From: Aminobacter sp. HY435
Lineage (GTDB): Bacteria; Pseudomonadota; Alphaproteobacteria; Rhizobiales; Rhizobiaceae
NCBI RefSeq assembly: GCF_027568395.1
Contig: NZ_JANKZL010000013.1
Coordinates: forward strand, 1 to 64,000
Direction of reading: 5' to 3'
DNA length: 64,000 nt
The notes under the pieces were generated by a model that did no database searches, was not told the origin of the DNA, and was given only the letters and a program-made list of their open reading frames with translations. Every line of letters starts with the position of its first letter. Within the stretch, counting starts at the first letter, position 1. The position numbers and the translations under genes are program-made. Below, one piece after another: positions 16,841 to 25,656 of this stretch.

Positions 16841-18955
16841 ATGCAGATCGTCGGCATAGACACGGGTGGAACGTTTACGGACACGGTCATCCTGACCGCC
16901 GACGGCCGCACCGGTGTCGGCAAGGCCTTGACCACCCACGGCTGTCTGATGGATGGCGTTCTCGCCTCGCTTACCGTTGCGGCCCGCACCCTGGGCAAAA
17001 GCCTCCGCGACGTGCTTGCGACCACCGATGTCCTGTCGCACGGCACGACTGTTGGTCTCAACGCGCTCTTGACCGGTGCAGGCGCCAAGGTCGGACTGCT
17101 GGTCACCGCCGGGTTCGAATCGACGCTGCCCATGGCGCGTTCCAACAAGGTGCACGGCCTGCCCGACGAAGACAGCATCAACGCCTTGAAATGGCGCAAG
17201 CCGGACCTTCTGGTGTCCCGCCGACGCATCGTGGGCGTGCGCGAGCGCATCGACGTCGATGGCAACATTGTCATTCCCCTCGACGAGGATCAGGCGCGCC
17301 AGGCGATCGGCAAGCTTGTGGCGCTCGGCGTCGAGGCTATCGGCATCGCGCTGATGTGGTCACCGGTCAACGGCTCGCACGAGCGCCGGTTGGCCGAATT
17401 GGTCGCCGAGGAGGCGCCCGGCCTTCATGTCACGCTGTCCGGCGATCTCGCACCGCGCATCGGCGAGTATGAGCGCACCGCGACGGTGGCAATGAACGCG
17501 TATATCGCGCCGCTGGTTGGCAACTATCTGACCTCGCTGGAAGCGGCCCTGTGCGAACAAGGTTTTGACGGCCTGTTTCTGATCGTCACCATGGGCGGCG
17601 GCGTGCGGCGCGCCAGGTCCTTGCGGGATGCTCCCGTCCACCTGCTGCAGTCCGGGCCGGTGGGCGGCATCATGGCCGCGCAACAGGTTGGTGCGCGGCT
17701 TGGCCATGCGGACGTGCTCGCAACGGACGTCGGCGGGACCAGCTTCGATGTCGGCCTCGTGATTGGCGGTACGTTGCCCAGTGCCTCACGACCGCGGATC
17801 GACCGCCACAGCCTCGCCGTGCCGGTCATCGACCTCGCCTCGATCGGCACCGGCGGCGGCAGCATCGCATATGTCGATTCCGAACTGGGCGTGCTCCGCG
17901 TTGGGCCTCAAAGCGCCGGTTCCACGCCGGGTCCGGCTTGCTACGGTCGCGGCGGCACGCAACCGACAGTCACCGACGCAGCGGTCGTCCTGGGCTATCT
18001 TGACCGGCTCGGGGGCGCCCTCTCTCTCGACGGCCAAGCTGCCCGAGCGGCCATGGTGCCGCTCGCCGAACGGCTTGGCCTTGCCATTGAGGCGACTGCC
18101 GAGGGCATTTTGAAAGTTGCCAACGCCCAGATGGCCGATCTCGTCCGCCGCGCGAGCGTCCAGCGAGGTCATGATCCCCGCAACTTCGTTCTCTACGCCT
18201 ACGGCGGCGCCGCCCCCCAGCATGTCGGGCGCTATGCGGCCGATATCGGCGTAAAGGGCATCGTCGTACCTCGTCTCGCGCCTGAATTTTCTGCCTGGGG
18301 TGCGGCGTCAGGCGATATGCGCACGTCCTATGAACTCGAATTGCCATCGAGGCCCCTTCGCGATTTTCTGGACATGGAGATCCCCGCATTCGGGCAACTC
18401 GAGCAGCGTGCCCGAAACGAGTTTGGCGGGCTTGCCGGTGCCGGCCTCAACGGCGCTATCGACGTCAAGCGCAAGGTTGGCCTGAAGTTTTCGCGCCAGT
18501 TGCATCGCATCGACATCGAAGTACCTGGTGCTCGTCTGAGTCGTGACGACATCGTTTCGGCAGAGGCGGCGTTTCGGGCTCGCTACGAGCAGATCGTCGG
18601 TCGCGGATCAGCCTATGCTGACAGTGCCATCGAACTCGCGGCACTGGTCGTCGAAGCCCGGATGCCGCTCGAACTGCCCGCTGCAGCAGCCGCCGAAAAT
18701 CGTGGCCAACCTCGGCCAGTTCGCCATCGCCGCGCTTGGTTTTCTGGCGACAGCCACGAAACGCCTGTCTTCCTGTGGGATGCTCTCGGCACCGGTGCCG
18801 GAATTGCGGGGCCTGCCTTCGTCGAATCCGAGCAGACCACCGCGGTGATCTACCCCGGCCAGACGGCAACGGTCGATGCCGATGGCAATCTATCCATCAA
18901 TGTCCCGAAAAAACCCTCTCGCACGGCGCCGGCCCTGGCCGAGGAACTCGCATGA
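16841..18955 (+). CDS. hyuA: Hydantoinase A / ketone carboxylase ATP-binding subunit (HyuA family)
   Basis: A 704-residue protein of the HyuA / 5-oxoprolinase N-terminal / acetone-carboxylase beta family. The acetate-kinase-like nucleotide-binding fold shows at MQIVGIDTGGTFTDTVIL and again at LATDVGGTSFDVGLVIGG. Relatives use ATP to activate amide (hydantoin, oxoproline) or ketone/bicarbonate substrates together with a HyuB partner. It starts the rightward operon and overlaps hyuB by 4 bases (ATGA). The gamma-like tail on the partner favours a ketone-carboxylase role over a hydantoinase, but substrate is not determined. Confidence 0.9.
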   Translation: MQIVGIDTGGTFTDTVILTADGRTGVGKALTTHGCLMDGVLASLTVAARTLGKSLRDVLATTDVLSHGTTVGLNALLTGAGAKVGLLVTAGFESTLPMARSNKVHGLPDEDSINALKWRKPDLLVSRRRIVGVRERIDVDGNIVIPLDEDQARQAIGKLVALGVEAIGIALMWSPVNGSHERRLAELVAEEAPGLHVTLSGDLAPRIGEYERTATVAMNAYIAPLVGNYLTSLEAALCEQGFDGLFLIVTMGGGVRRARSLRDAPVHLLQSGPVGGIMAAQQVGARLGHADVLATDVGGTSFDVGLVIGGTLPSASRPRIDRHSLAVPVIDLASIGTGGGSIAYVDSELGVLRVGPQSAGSTPGPACYGRGGTQPTVTDAAVVLGYLDRLGGALSLDGQAARAAMVPLAERLGLAIEATAEGILKVANAQMADLVRRASVQRGHDPRNFVLYAYGGAAPQHVGRYAADIGVKGIVVPRLAPEFSAWGAASGDMRTSYELELPSRPLRDFLDMEIPAFGQLEQRARNEFGGLAGAGLNGAIDVKRKVGLKFSRQLHRIDIEVPGARLSRDDIVSAEAAFRARYEQIVGRGSAYADSAIELAALVVEARMPLELPAAAAAENRGQPRPVRHRRAWFSGDSHETPVFLWDALGTGAGIAGPAFVESEQTTAVIYPGQTATVDADGNLSINVPKKPSRTAPALAEELA

Positions 18956-21147
18956 CAATCGGTCCGATCGAACTCGAAATCATCCGTCATCGACTGGAGG
19001 CGATCAACGCCGATGCAGGCGAGACGCTGGTGCGCGTCTCCGGCTCGCAGATCGCGTCCGAGGCGAGCGATTTCAACACCGCGATCATGACTGCCGACGG
19101 TACTGTCGTTTCCTGCAGCAAGTTCATCCTTGTGCAGTCGACCTCGCTCAACCTGATCGTCCGCGACATCATCGAACGCTATGCCGAGAACCCGGGCATC
19201 CGGCCGGGTGACCAGTTTCTCACCAACGATCCCTATCTCGGCACGCTGCACCAGCCGGACGTGACACTGGTGGCGCCGATCTTCCATGGCGGGCGGCTGA
19301 TCGGTTGGGCGGGCTCGACAGTGCACGAGCCCGATGTCGGCGGTCCGGTCAGCGGTGGCTTCAACTACGCCGCGCGTTCGATCTTCGACGAGGCCATTCC
19401 GATTCCGCCGGTCAAGATCGTCGAAGCGGGCCAGGTTCGGCGCGACATCGAACGCGATTATCTGGCCCGCACACGCACGCCCGAGCTGAACGCGCTCGAC
19501 CTGCTTGGACAAATTGCCGCCAACCGTGCATCGGAACGCCAGATGCTCGAACTCTGCGCGGCGTATGGCGCTGACGGCTTCGTCGATGCGATGGACAGGC
19601 TGCTTGCCTCGACCGAGGCGGCCTTCCGCCGCCGCCTGTGCGAATTGCCTGATGGCGTCTGGCGCGAGAATTCGTTCATTCAGCATGAGCAGCGCCGAGG
19701 CGCCGACTACGTGCCCAATCAGGTCTACGCCATCAGGCTTGCGATGACCAAGACGGGCGATCGGCTGGCCTTTGATTTCACCGGCAGCGACGACGAGGCG
19801 CCCGGAGCGGTCAACGCGACCTATCCGACGCTCGCCAACTTCACCATGGCCGCTGTTCTGGTTCACATCTGCCAGGGCCTGCCATGGATGCCCGGGGCCA
19901 TATGGCGGACGATCGATATCCGCACACGCAAAGGTTCGATAGTCGATGCAGTCTGGCCTGCCGGCGTCGCCATGAGCACGGGCACCTCCGCCCAGGCGAT
20001 CCGCAACTGTGTAAGCGGCTGCCTCGCCCGCCTGCTGGACGGTTCCGAGCAGCATGCGCACATGGCAATGGCCTCGTCGCAGTCGTCCGGAGCCGGGGGC
20101 ATGTCGATCTCCGGACACCGGGCCGACGGACGGCCGTTCACGACGCTGTTCCTCGACGAATTGAGTGGCGGCGGCGGCGCGACATGCAATGCCGATGGCA
20201 GCGATACATCGGGCACCGCGACCTCGCCCGGCGCAACCCCTTCCAACATCGAAACCAACGAGGCCTACTATCCCGTGCTCTACCTGACCCGACGCGAGCT
20301 CGCCGATTCCGGCGGCCCGGGCAAGCATCGGGGTGGCGTGGGCGCCATGCATGCCTATCGCCCGCATCAGACTGCCCGGTCGATCTCGCTGCTGTCGATG
20401 GCACAGGGCTTGCAGCATCCGGCGACCATGGGCGCGTCCGGTGGCGAACCCGGATCGCCGAGCGGCTTTGCCATCATGTGCAGTGATGTTCCGGTGAACA
20501 TGGCACAAGGCTGGTCGGACCTCGCTGACGTTACCGATATCCGGTTGCCGAGCGCTGACACGAGGCTCCAGCCTGACCAAATGCTGGTCACCTCGTCGCA
20601 GGGCGGCGGCGGATTGGGCGACCCGCTGGAACGCGATCCGGCGTTGATTGCCGCAGATGTGCGCGACGGGCTGGTCAGTATCGAGGGCGCGCGACGGGAC
20701 TTTGGCGTCGTGTTGGCAATGCACGGTGGCGAGCCGGTCATCGATCAGGTCGCGACCCTGCTCACCCGTCGTACACGTCTCATGGCCCGTCTCGGCGGCC
20801 GTGAACCGGCATCTGGCGAACCGATCCACGGCGGCAGGCGACTGTCCAGCCACTTCCGCGTCGTTGACGCCACCACTGGTAGCCAGCGCATCGCCTGCGC
20901 GACTTGCGGCCATCAGATTTGCGATGCCGATGCCAACCTCTACGAGCATCTTGCGCGCGACGAGGCGCTGCCCGGCGAGCGCTCGGCAATCACCGATCGC
21001 TACCCCGGCAGCGAACGCTTTCGTATCCGGCACTTCTATTGCCCGGGATGTGCACGCCAGGTCGACGTCCATGTCGCGCTGGCCGGCGAGCCTATGCTTG
21101 CGGCGATCGAGACCGCCTCCAGTTTGTCGACGGACCCGGCACCATGA
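18952..21147 (+). CDS. hyuB: Hydantoinase B / ketone carboxylase subunit fused to a gamma-like zinc domain
   Basis: A 731-residue protein. Residues about 1-560 are HyuB (PF02538-type): EIIRHRLEAINADAGETLVR, NDPYLGTLHQPD and the glycine-rich GGVGAMHAYRPH region. The last ~90 residues, beginning near IACATCGHQICDADANLYEH and ending with FYCPGCARQVDVHVALAGEP, have a CxxC...CxxC pattern with the layout of the acetone carboxylase gamma subunit, which is normally a separate small protein. The fusion suggests a HyuAB enzyme of the acetone/acetophenone carboxylase kind. The start is fixed by the ATGA overlap with hyuA; the stop overlaps the next start the same way. Confidence 0.88.
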   Translation: MTIGPIELEIIRHRLEAINADAGETLVRVSGSQIASEASDFNTAIMTADGTVVSCSKFILVQSTSLNLIVRDIIERYAENPGIRPGDQFLTNDPYLGTLHQPDVTLVAPIFHGGRLIGWAGSTVHEPDVGGPVSGGFNYAARSIFDEAIPIPPVKIVEAGQVRRDIERDYLARTRTPELNALDLLGQIAANRASERQMLELCAAYGADGFVDAMDRLLASTEAAFRRRLCELPDGVWRENSFIQHEQRRGADYVPNQVYAIRLAMTKTGDRLAFDFTGSDDEAPGAVNATYPTLANFTMAAVLVHICQGLPWMPGAIWRTIDIRTRKGSIVDAVWPAGVAMSTGTSAQAIRNCVSGCLARLLDGSEQHAHMAMASSQSSGAGGMSISGHRADGRPFTTLFLDELSGGGGATCNADGSDTSGTATSPGATPSNIETNEAYYPVLYLTRRELADSGGPGKHRGGVGAMHAYRPHQTARSISLLSMAQGLQHPATMGASGGEPGSPSGFAIMCSDVPVNMAQGWSDLADVTDIRLPSADTRLQPDQMLVTSSQGGGGLGDPLERDPALIAADVRDGLVSIEGARRDFGVVLAMHGGEPVIDQVATLLTRRTRLMARLGGREPASGEPIHGGRRLSSHFRVVDATTGSQRIACATCGHQICDADANLYEHLARDEALPGERSAITDRYPGSERFRIRHFYCPGCARQVDVHVALAGEPMLAAIETASSLSTDPAP

Positions 21148-21599
21148 CCGCAATACCTTTGCCCTACACCGACGAGCCGGACACTCGGGGCTTCTGGCAA
21201 GCTGCGCGTGAAGGGCGGCTAGTCGTCCAGTGCTGCACAGCTTGCGGCCATCGCCAGTTTCCGCCGCATCCGTTCTGTGAAAACTGCGCTCACGCAGAAA
21301 CCGAATGGGTCGAAACACCAGGGCGCGGAAACATCTGGTCGTTTGGCGTGGCCCATGGGCCGAGCCTGCCGGGCCTCCAGGATGTCGTTCCCTATCCGAT
21401 GATCGTCGTTGAACTCGACGAGCATCCGCATATCCGCATGGTCGGAAGCCTTGTCACGGGTCCCGACGCGCCGATCAACAGCGTGCCCGCTGGGGACATC
21501 CGAATTGGGCTGCCGGTTGAAGTCACTTTCGCGGCCGTTTCCGACGATGTCACCTTGCCGCGCTGGATGCCACGCAGGTCCGAGGGCCGGAAGCCATGA
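21144..21599 (+). CDS. DUF35 OB-fold/zinc-ribbon acyl-CoA-associated protein
   Basis: A 151-residue DUF35 protein. The N-terminal rubredoxin-like zinc ribbon (CTACGHRQFPPHPFCENC: two CxxC pairs) is followed by the OB-fold (GRGNIWSFGVAHGP, YPMIVVELDEHPHIRMVG, GLPVEVTF). DUF35 proteins bind CoA thioesters and form complexes with thiolase-fold partners, such as ChsH2 with Ltp2 in steroid side-chain breakdown. It overlaps both hyuB and the following thiolase-fold gene by 4 bases, so a stable complex with the latter is likely. Confidence 0.88.
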   Translation: MTAIPLPYTDEPDTRGFWQAAREGRLVVQCCTACGHRQFPPHPFCENCAHAETEWVETPGRGNIWSFGVAHGPSLPGLQDVVPYPMIVVELDEHPHIRMVGSLVTGPDAPINSVPAGDIRIGLPVEVTFAAVSDDVTLPRWMPRRSEGRKP

Positions 21600-22756
21600 G
21601 CGATACGATCTCCCTCAAGGACCGCACCGCGATCGTCGGCATCGGCGAGACCACTTTCGGCAAGGGCATGGCCGAAAGCGAGGAGCAACTCGCCTGCATG
21701 GCCATCAAGGCGGCACTCGACGATGCCGGCATTGCACCGTCCGAGGTCGACGGCCTGTGCTCGCTCAACATGGAGAATGTCTGGCAGCACGACATCGCGC
21801 GTGATCTCGGCATGAAGGAAGTGACCTACTACGCACAGATTCCCGCGGGTGGCCATGGCGGCTGCGGCACGGTTGGCCATGCCGCGATGGCGATCGCCAC
21901 TGGCCAGGCCAAGGTCGTCGTCGGCTGGCGCTCGCGCAAGCGCAGCGGCCGTGCCAGCCGCATCTGGGCGCAGACCGAACAGCGCGTGCAGGGCCGCGAC
22001 ACCTGGCTGCGGCCTTGGGGCATCATCCGCCCTGTCGATGAGGTCGGCGTGCTCGCCGCCCGCTACATGCACGAATTCGGCGCCACCCGGGATCACCTCG
22101 CCAATGTCGCGCTTGCCTTCCGCAGCCACGCCAATCGCAATCCGAACGCGGTGATGCATGGCAAGCCGATGACGCGCGAGGACTATTTCGCCGCGCGCTG
22201 GATCAGCGAGCCGCTGTGCCTGTTCGATTGCTGCCTCGAGACCGACGGCGCCATCGCCTTCGTCGTCACCTCGGCGGAGCGCGCCAGGGACTGCCGCGCT
22301 CGCCCGGCCTACATCCATGCTGTGGCGCAAGGCTTCGACGGCGGCAGCACCATGCTTGCCAACTATTTCACGGCCGACCCGATGCGCTCGCAGGCGGCGA
22401 CCTGTGCGAAGTCGCTGTGGCGGCAAAGCGACTTCGGTCCTTCCGACATGAAGGTCGCGCAGTTCTACGACGCTTTCACGCCCGAGGTGTTCTTCACGCT
22501 TGAAGGCTACGGCTTCTGCGGGCGCGGCGAGGGCGCTGCCTTCACCGAGGACGGCGGCATCGCGCTCGGTGGACGATTGCCGGTCAACACCGGCGGCGGC
22601 AGCCTGTCGGAGGTCTACCTGCATGGCTTCAACATGATTACCGAAGGCGTGAAGCAGATGCGTGGCACCTCGACCGGCCAGGTCGACAGTGCCGACTGCT
22701 GCTTCGTCAGTTCGAGCGACCTGGGCCCGACCTGCGCGGTCGTGCTGCGCAACTGA
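21596..22756 (+). CDS. Thiolase-fold protein (lipid-transfer/Ltp2-like), usual nucleophile Cys absent
   Basis: A 386-residue thiolase-fold protein, opening TAIVGIGETTFGKGMAESEEQLA. Where SCP2-type thiolases have the nucleophile in NNNCSTG, this protein reads AGGHGGCGTVGHAAMAI; aligning on the following helix and GxAxxVV strand puts Gly at the Cys position, with the nearest Cys four residues later. The C-terminal part keeps NTGGGSLSE. Loss of the nucleophile together with a DUF35 partner is the pattern of Ltp2-type retro-aldolases rather than thiolases. The alignment was done by eye. Confidence 0.85.
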   Translation: MSDTISLKDRTAIVGIGETTFGKGMAESEEQLACMAIKAALDDAGIAPSEVDGLCSLNMENVWQHDIARDLGMKEVTYYAQIPAGGHGGCGTVGHAAMAIATGQAKVVVGWRSRKRSGRASRIWAQTEQRVQGRDTWLRPWGIIRPVDEVGVLAARYMHEFGATRDHLANVALAFRSHANRNPNAVMHGKPMTREDYFAARWISEPLCLFDCCLETDGAIAFVVTSAERARDCRARPAYIHAVAQGFDGGSTMLANYFTADPMRSQAATCAKSLWRQSDFGPSDMKVAQFYDAFTPEVFFTLEGYGFCGRGEGAAFTEDGGIALGGRLPVNTGGGSLSEVYLHGFNMITEGVKQMRGTSTGQVDSADCCFVSSSDLGPTCAVVLRN

Positions 22757-22771
22757 CATGGAGGGCTAGTT

Positions 22772-23569
22772 ATGCACGACACCATCGTCTGGATCAGCGG
22801 CGCGACACAGGGCATAGGCCTCGGCCTTGCCCGCAACGTGCCGTTCGAGAAGACTCGCGTCATCAACCTGTCGCGGCAGCAGCACCCGGAATACGAGACA
22901 GTAACCTTCGACCTTACTGATCCAGCCTCCTGGGACCGCGTGCGCGGCCACTTCATCCGGGAACTCGCAGCATTCCGCGGCAAGCGCGCGATCTTCATTC
23001 ACAACGCCTATTATTCCGAGGCGATAGGCGTGGTCGGCAAGGTACCGTCCGACAAGTATGAAAAGGGCGTGCTTGCCAATCTGGCGGCGCCCTTCGTACT
23101 GGCGGAGGCGTTCCTTGATGCCTGCCGCCCCGGTTATGAGGCCGGTCTGGTGATGCTGTCGTCTGGTGCCGCGGTAGCGGCGCTGGAAGGTCTTGCCTCG
23201 TACTGTGCCTCCAAGGTGGCGATCGAGCATTGGGTCGAGGTGGTGTCGCGTGAGCGCGAGAGCCGTGGTGGAACCGGCCCCTGGGTGGTCGCGGTGCGCC
23301 CCGGTGGCGTCGATACGCCCGCATTGCGCGCAGCCTCCGAGGTCGACCCCGAAATCTATCCGCGCGTGGCCAGCCTCAGGCGCAACATCGTCAACCGTGT
23401 CGACATCGACACTGCCGGCAAGCGGATCTGGGCAGCTCTGCCGCCAGCACCGGACACCGCGGTCATTTCGTTTGCCGAGCCGCCGGGCGATCCGGCTTTC
23501 CACTTCGGCGGCCCGCGCGTGAGGCAACTCGCGGGATCGAGCTGGAAGCTGGTCTACGACGCCGGCTGA
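22772..23569 (+). CDS. Short-chain dehydrogenase/reductase
   Basis: A 265-residue SDR with the NAD(P)-binding SGATQGIG, a divergent middle motif (IHNAYYS instead of NNAG), the catalytic Ser in MLSSGAAVA and the YCASK active-site motif, then VRPGGVDTP. GGAGGG is 8 bases before the ATG. It probably interconverts a hydroxy and a keto group within the operon's pathway; substrate unknown. Confidence 0.88.
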   Translation: MHDTIVWISGATQGIGLGLARNVPFEKTRVINLSRQQHPEYETVTFDLTDPASWDRVRGHFIRELAAFRGKRAIFIHNAYYSEAIGVVGKVPSDKYEKGVLANLAAPFVLAEAFLDACRPGYEAGLVMLSSGAAVAALEGLASYCASKVAIEHWVEVVSRERESRGGTGPWVVAVRPGGVDTPALRAASEVDPEIYPRVASLRRNIVNRVDIDTAGKRIWAALPPAPDTAVISFAEPPGDPAFHFGGPRVRQLAGSSWKLVYDAG

Positions 23570-23629
23570 CAAGAAGCTTGCCGAACCGGTGGAGGACCGG
23601 CGGCGACGAGGAGCAACAGGGAGGAAATG

Positions 23630-24655
23630 ATGAAATCTCTATGGAAGAAACTGGCGGTCGCCGCTGCCGCCCTCGGGGCGAGCTTCAGCGCCCACGCCGA
23701 GGGCTCGGATGCGCCGAAGCCCTTGCCGCAGCGCGAAAAGGTCGTCGTCGCCATGACCGCCAAGGTCGAGGCCTACATCCCCATGATCCTTGCCGACCGA
23801 ATGGGCGAGTTCGACAAGGAAAACATCGACATCGAATATACTTTCGCCAAGTCGAGCGACGGCATCGTGCTGCTGTCCACCGGCCGCGCCGACGTGCTGG
23901 GCGGCCAGCCAAGTGCCGCGGTTTTCAATGCAATTGCCAGCGGCGCCGACATCCGCGTCGTGGCGCCGCTGTTCGTCCAGTCGGCGGCCCAGAAGCAGGG
24001 CATCTGGGCCAACAACGCCTTCCTCAATGGCCGCAAGTTCACCGTCGACCTGTTCAAGGACCAGACCATCGCCAGCGCGATCGGCCTCGGCTCGACGGCT
24101 TCCTACTTCCTGCAGACGGAACTCGATAAGGTCGGGCTGTCGCTGAAGGATGTGAAGTTCCAAACCATGGCTTCGCCCGACATCCTGGTCGCGCTCGAGA
24201 ACGGCGCCGTCAATTTCGGCTACCTGATCGATTCCATCTGGCAGAAGGCCGACGCATCCAAGGTGTCGCTGGCGTTCGTGCAGGGGCCGGAGATGTCGGC
24301 GGGCTCTTGGAGCTTCGGTCCGCGCCTGCTCAAGGAGCGCCGCGATGTCGGCGAGGCGATGATGCGGGCGCTGGTGCGCACGACGCGCACCTACCTCCAG
24401 GGCGACTATCACAAGGACCCGGAAGTCTTGAAGGTCATGGTCGAGGAACTGCAGTTGCCCGAGGAAACGCTGCAGAAGGGCGTGTCGCTGACCTTCGATC
24501 CCAATCTTTACATGCCGGCCGATCTGGCGGCACGCCTGCAAAAGACCTACGCGCTGATCCCTGAAGTCCTGTCCTATACGGAGCTGATGCCCGAGGGTCG
24601 CGTCGTGGACCAGGGCTTCATTGCTGCTGCGGGGATTCCCATTCCGGCGAAATAG
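23630..24655 (+). CDS. NitT/TauT-type ABC solute-binding protein
   Basis: A 341-residue periplasmic binding protein of the SsuA/NMT1-like kind. A Sec signal (MKSLWKKLAVAAAALGASFSAHA) precedes EGSDAPKPLPQREKVVVAMTAKVEAYIPMILADRMG. Two adjacent ATGs (23627, 23630) occur; GGGAGG at 23619-23624 gives better spacing to the second. It closes the hyu operon and has no permease or ATPase beside it; the unpaired NitT-type pair at 14786-16479 is the likely partner. Its last 38 bases overlap the end of the convergent IclR gene. Confidence 0.9.
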   Translation: MKSLWKKLAVAAAALGASFSAHAEGSDAPKPLPQREKVVVAMTAKVEAYIPMILADRMGEFDKENIDIEYTFAKSSDGIVLLSTGRADVLGGQPSAAVFNAIASGADIRVVAPLFVQSAAQKQGIWANNAFLNGRKFTVDLFKDQTIASAIGLGSTASYFLQTELDKVGLSLKDVKFQTMASPDILVALENGAVNFGYLIDSIWQKADASKVSLAFVQGPEMSAGSWSFGPRLLKERRDVGEAMMRALVRTTRTYLQGDYHKDPEVLKVMVEELQLPEETLQKGVSLTFDPNLYMPADLAARLQKTYALIPEVLSYTELMPEGRVVDQGFIAAAGIPIPAK

Positions 24656-25514
24656 GCAGGTCGTCAGAGGCCCGGTGCAGTTCCGCGAGGCGTTGGTGCC
24701 GGGCCGCTATCTGCCTGAGCGTGCAACCAAGGGCAACGGTTCCGGGGCCTTCCTCAGGGTCGGGGCTGACAAGGCCGACGGCAACCGGAACACGCATGAA
24801 CCTAGACTGGAAGGGTGCCGCGACCGCGGTCACGCCTTCCGCCGAAAAGCCGCGGGAGGTGGCATAGCCTTGTTTGCGAACCGTTCTTACCTTGTCGAGC
24901 AGCGTGGCCACACTGGCCGCGCGCCTTGCCGGCGGCTCGGTGCGGAACATGCGCTTGGCAATCTCCACCACCATCTCCTGCGGCTTGCCCGACAAAAGTG
25001 CCATGCCAGCTGCGGTCGACCAGTCGTAGTCGGTGAAGCCCTCGACATGGACACCGGCGTGGAAATCGGAACCGGGAATGATGGCCGAGCACTGCACCCA
25101 GCGGTCGTTCTGCATGCACAGCCACACCGTCTGGCCGGTGCGGCGATGCAATTCGTCCATCAGGTCGGAGACCACCGTGCCGCCGAAGAACGAGCCTTCG
25201 AGACGTCTTGCGAGCGTCACGATCCGGTAGGACGGAAGGTAGACCTTCTGGCGCGGATCGAAGGCAAGGTAACCGGTGCGCACCAGCGTCTTCAAAATGT
25301 CGTCGGCGCTGGAATTGGGGATGGCGAGCGCGCGGCTGATCTCGGTCGTGCGCGCCGGCCGGGGATTGGCCTGGAAATATTCAAGCACCGAAAGCACGCG
25401 CAGGCTGGACTTCACCACGCCACCGGAGCGGTCGTTGGTGACACCGCGCAGCAGCTCATTGGGCTCGTCGAAACCCAGTTCCACCCGTCTTGCCGTGTTG
25501 GCTGCGGCTCCCAT
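24618..25514 (-). CDS. IclR family transcriptional regulator
   Basis: A 298-residue regulator: a winged HTH around residues 30-90 (SLRVLSVLEYFQANPRPARTTEISRALAIPNSSADDILKTLVRTGYL) and a C-terminal IclR effector domain (YDWSTAAGMALLSG, GYATSRGFSAEGVTAVAAPF, the latter lining the ligand pocket). A ~30-residue N-terminal extension precedes the HTH. The ATG at 25514 follows AGGAGAG on the minus strand. It is divergent from the acyl-CoA synthetase gene, its probable target, and tail-overlaps the solute-binding protein gene. Confidence 0.9.
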   Translation of the reverse strand: MGAAANTARRVELGFDEPNELLRGVTNDRSGGVVKSSLRVLSVLEYFQANPRPARTTEISRALAIPNSSADDILKTLVRTGYLAFDPRQKVYLPSYRIVTLARRLEGSFFGGTVVSDLMDELHRRTGQTVWLCMQNDRWVQCSAIIPGSDFHAGVHVEGFTDYDWSTAAGMALLSGKPQEMVVEIAKRMFRTEPPARRAASVATLLDKVRTVRKQGYATSRGFSAEGVTAVAAPFQSRFMRVPVAVGLVSPDPEEGPGTVALGCTLRQIAARHQRLAELHRASDDLPISPEWESPQQQ

Positions 25515-25656
25515 AGCGCTCTCCTTTCCTCGTGCCGGTGCACCGGCGCAGAGCGTTCCGTGCCCAGCTTGGCACCACGGCCGGCGCTCGTACTCGGCCA
25601 TTTGGCCTAGGCCAGCTTCGAACATCAATTCCGAGAACCATGGAAGTCCCGACATC
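25515..25656. promoter_or_regulatory. Divergent control region with two palindromes (IclR / acyl-CoA synthetase)
   Basis: Two inverted repeats stand out: GTGCC-N6-GGCAC (25560-25575) and the perfect 12-bp palindrome TGGCCTAGGCCA (25603-25614). Either could be the IclR site; the second is 43 bases before the synthetase start. No strong promoter hexamers were seen. Confidence 0.4.

Noticed and set aside
18850-21318. 822-codon open frame antisense to hyuB
   Set aside because: High-GC shadow of a clearly coding gene; the product is Arg/His-rich and matches nothing, and hyuB has full family motifs.
21596-22756. Ordinary acetyl-CoA acetyltransferase
   Set aside because: The nucleophile Cys position appears to be Gly, so thiolysis by the usual mechanism is doubtful.
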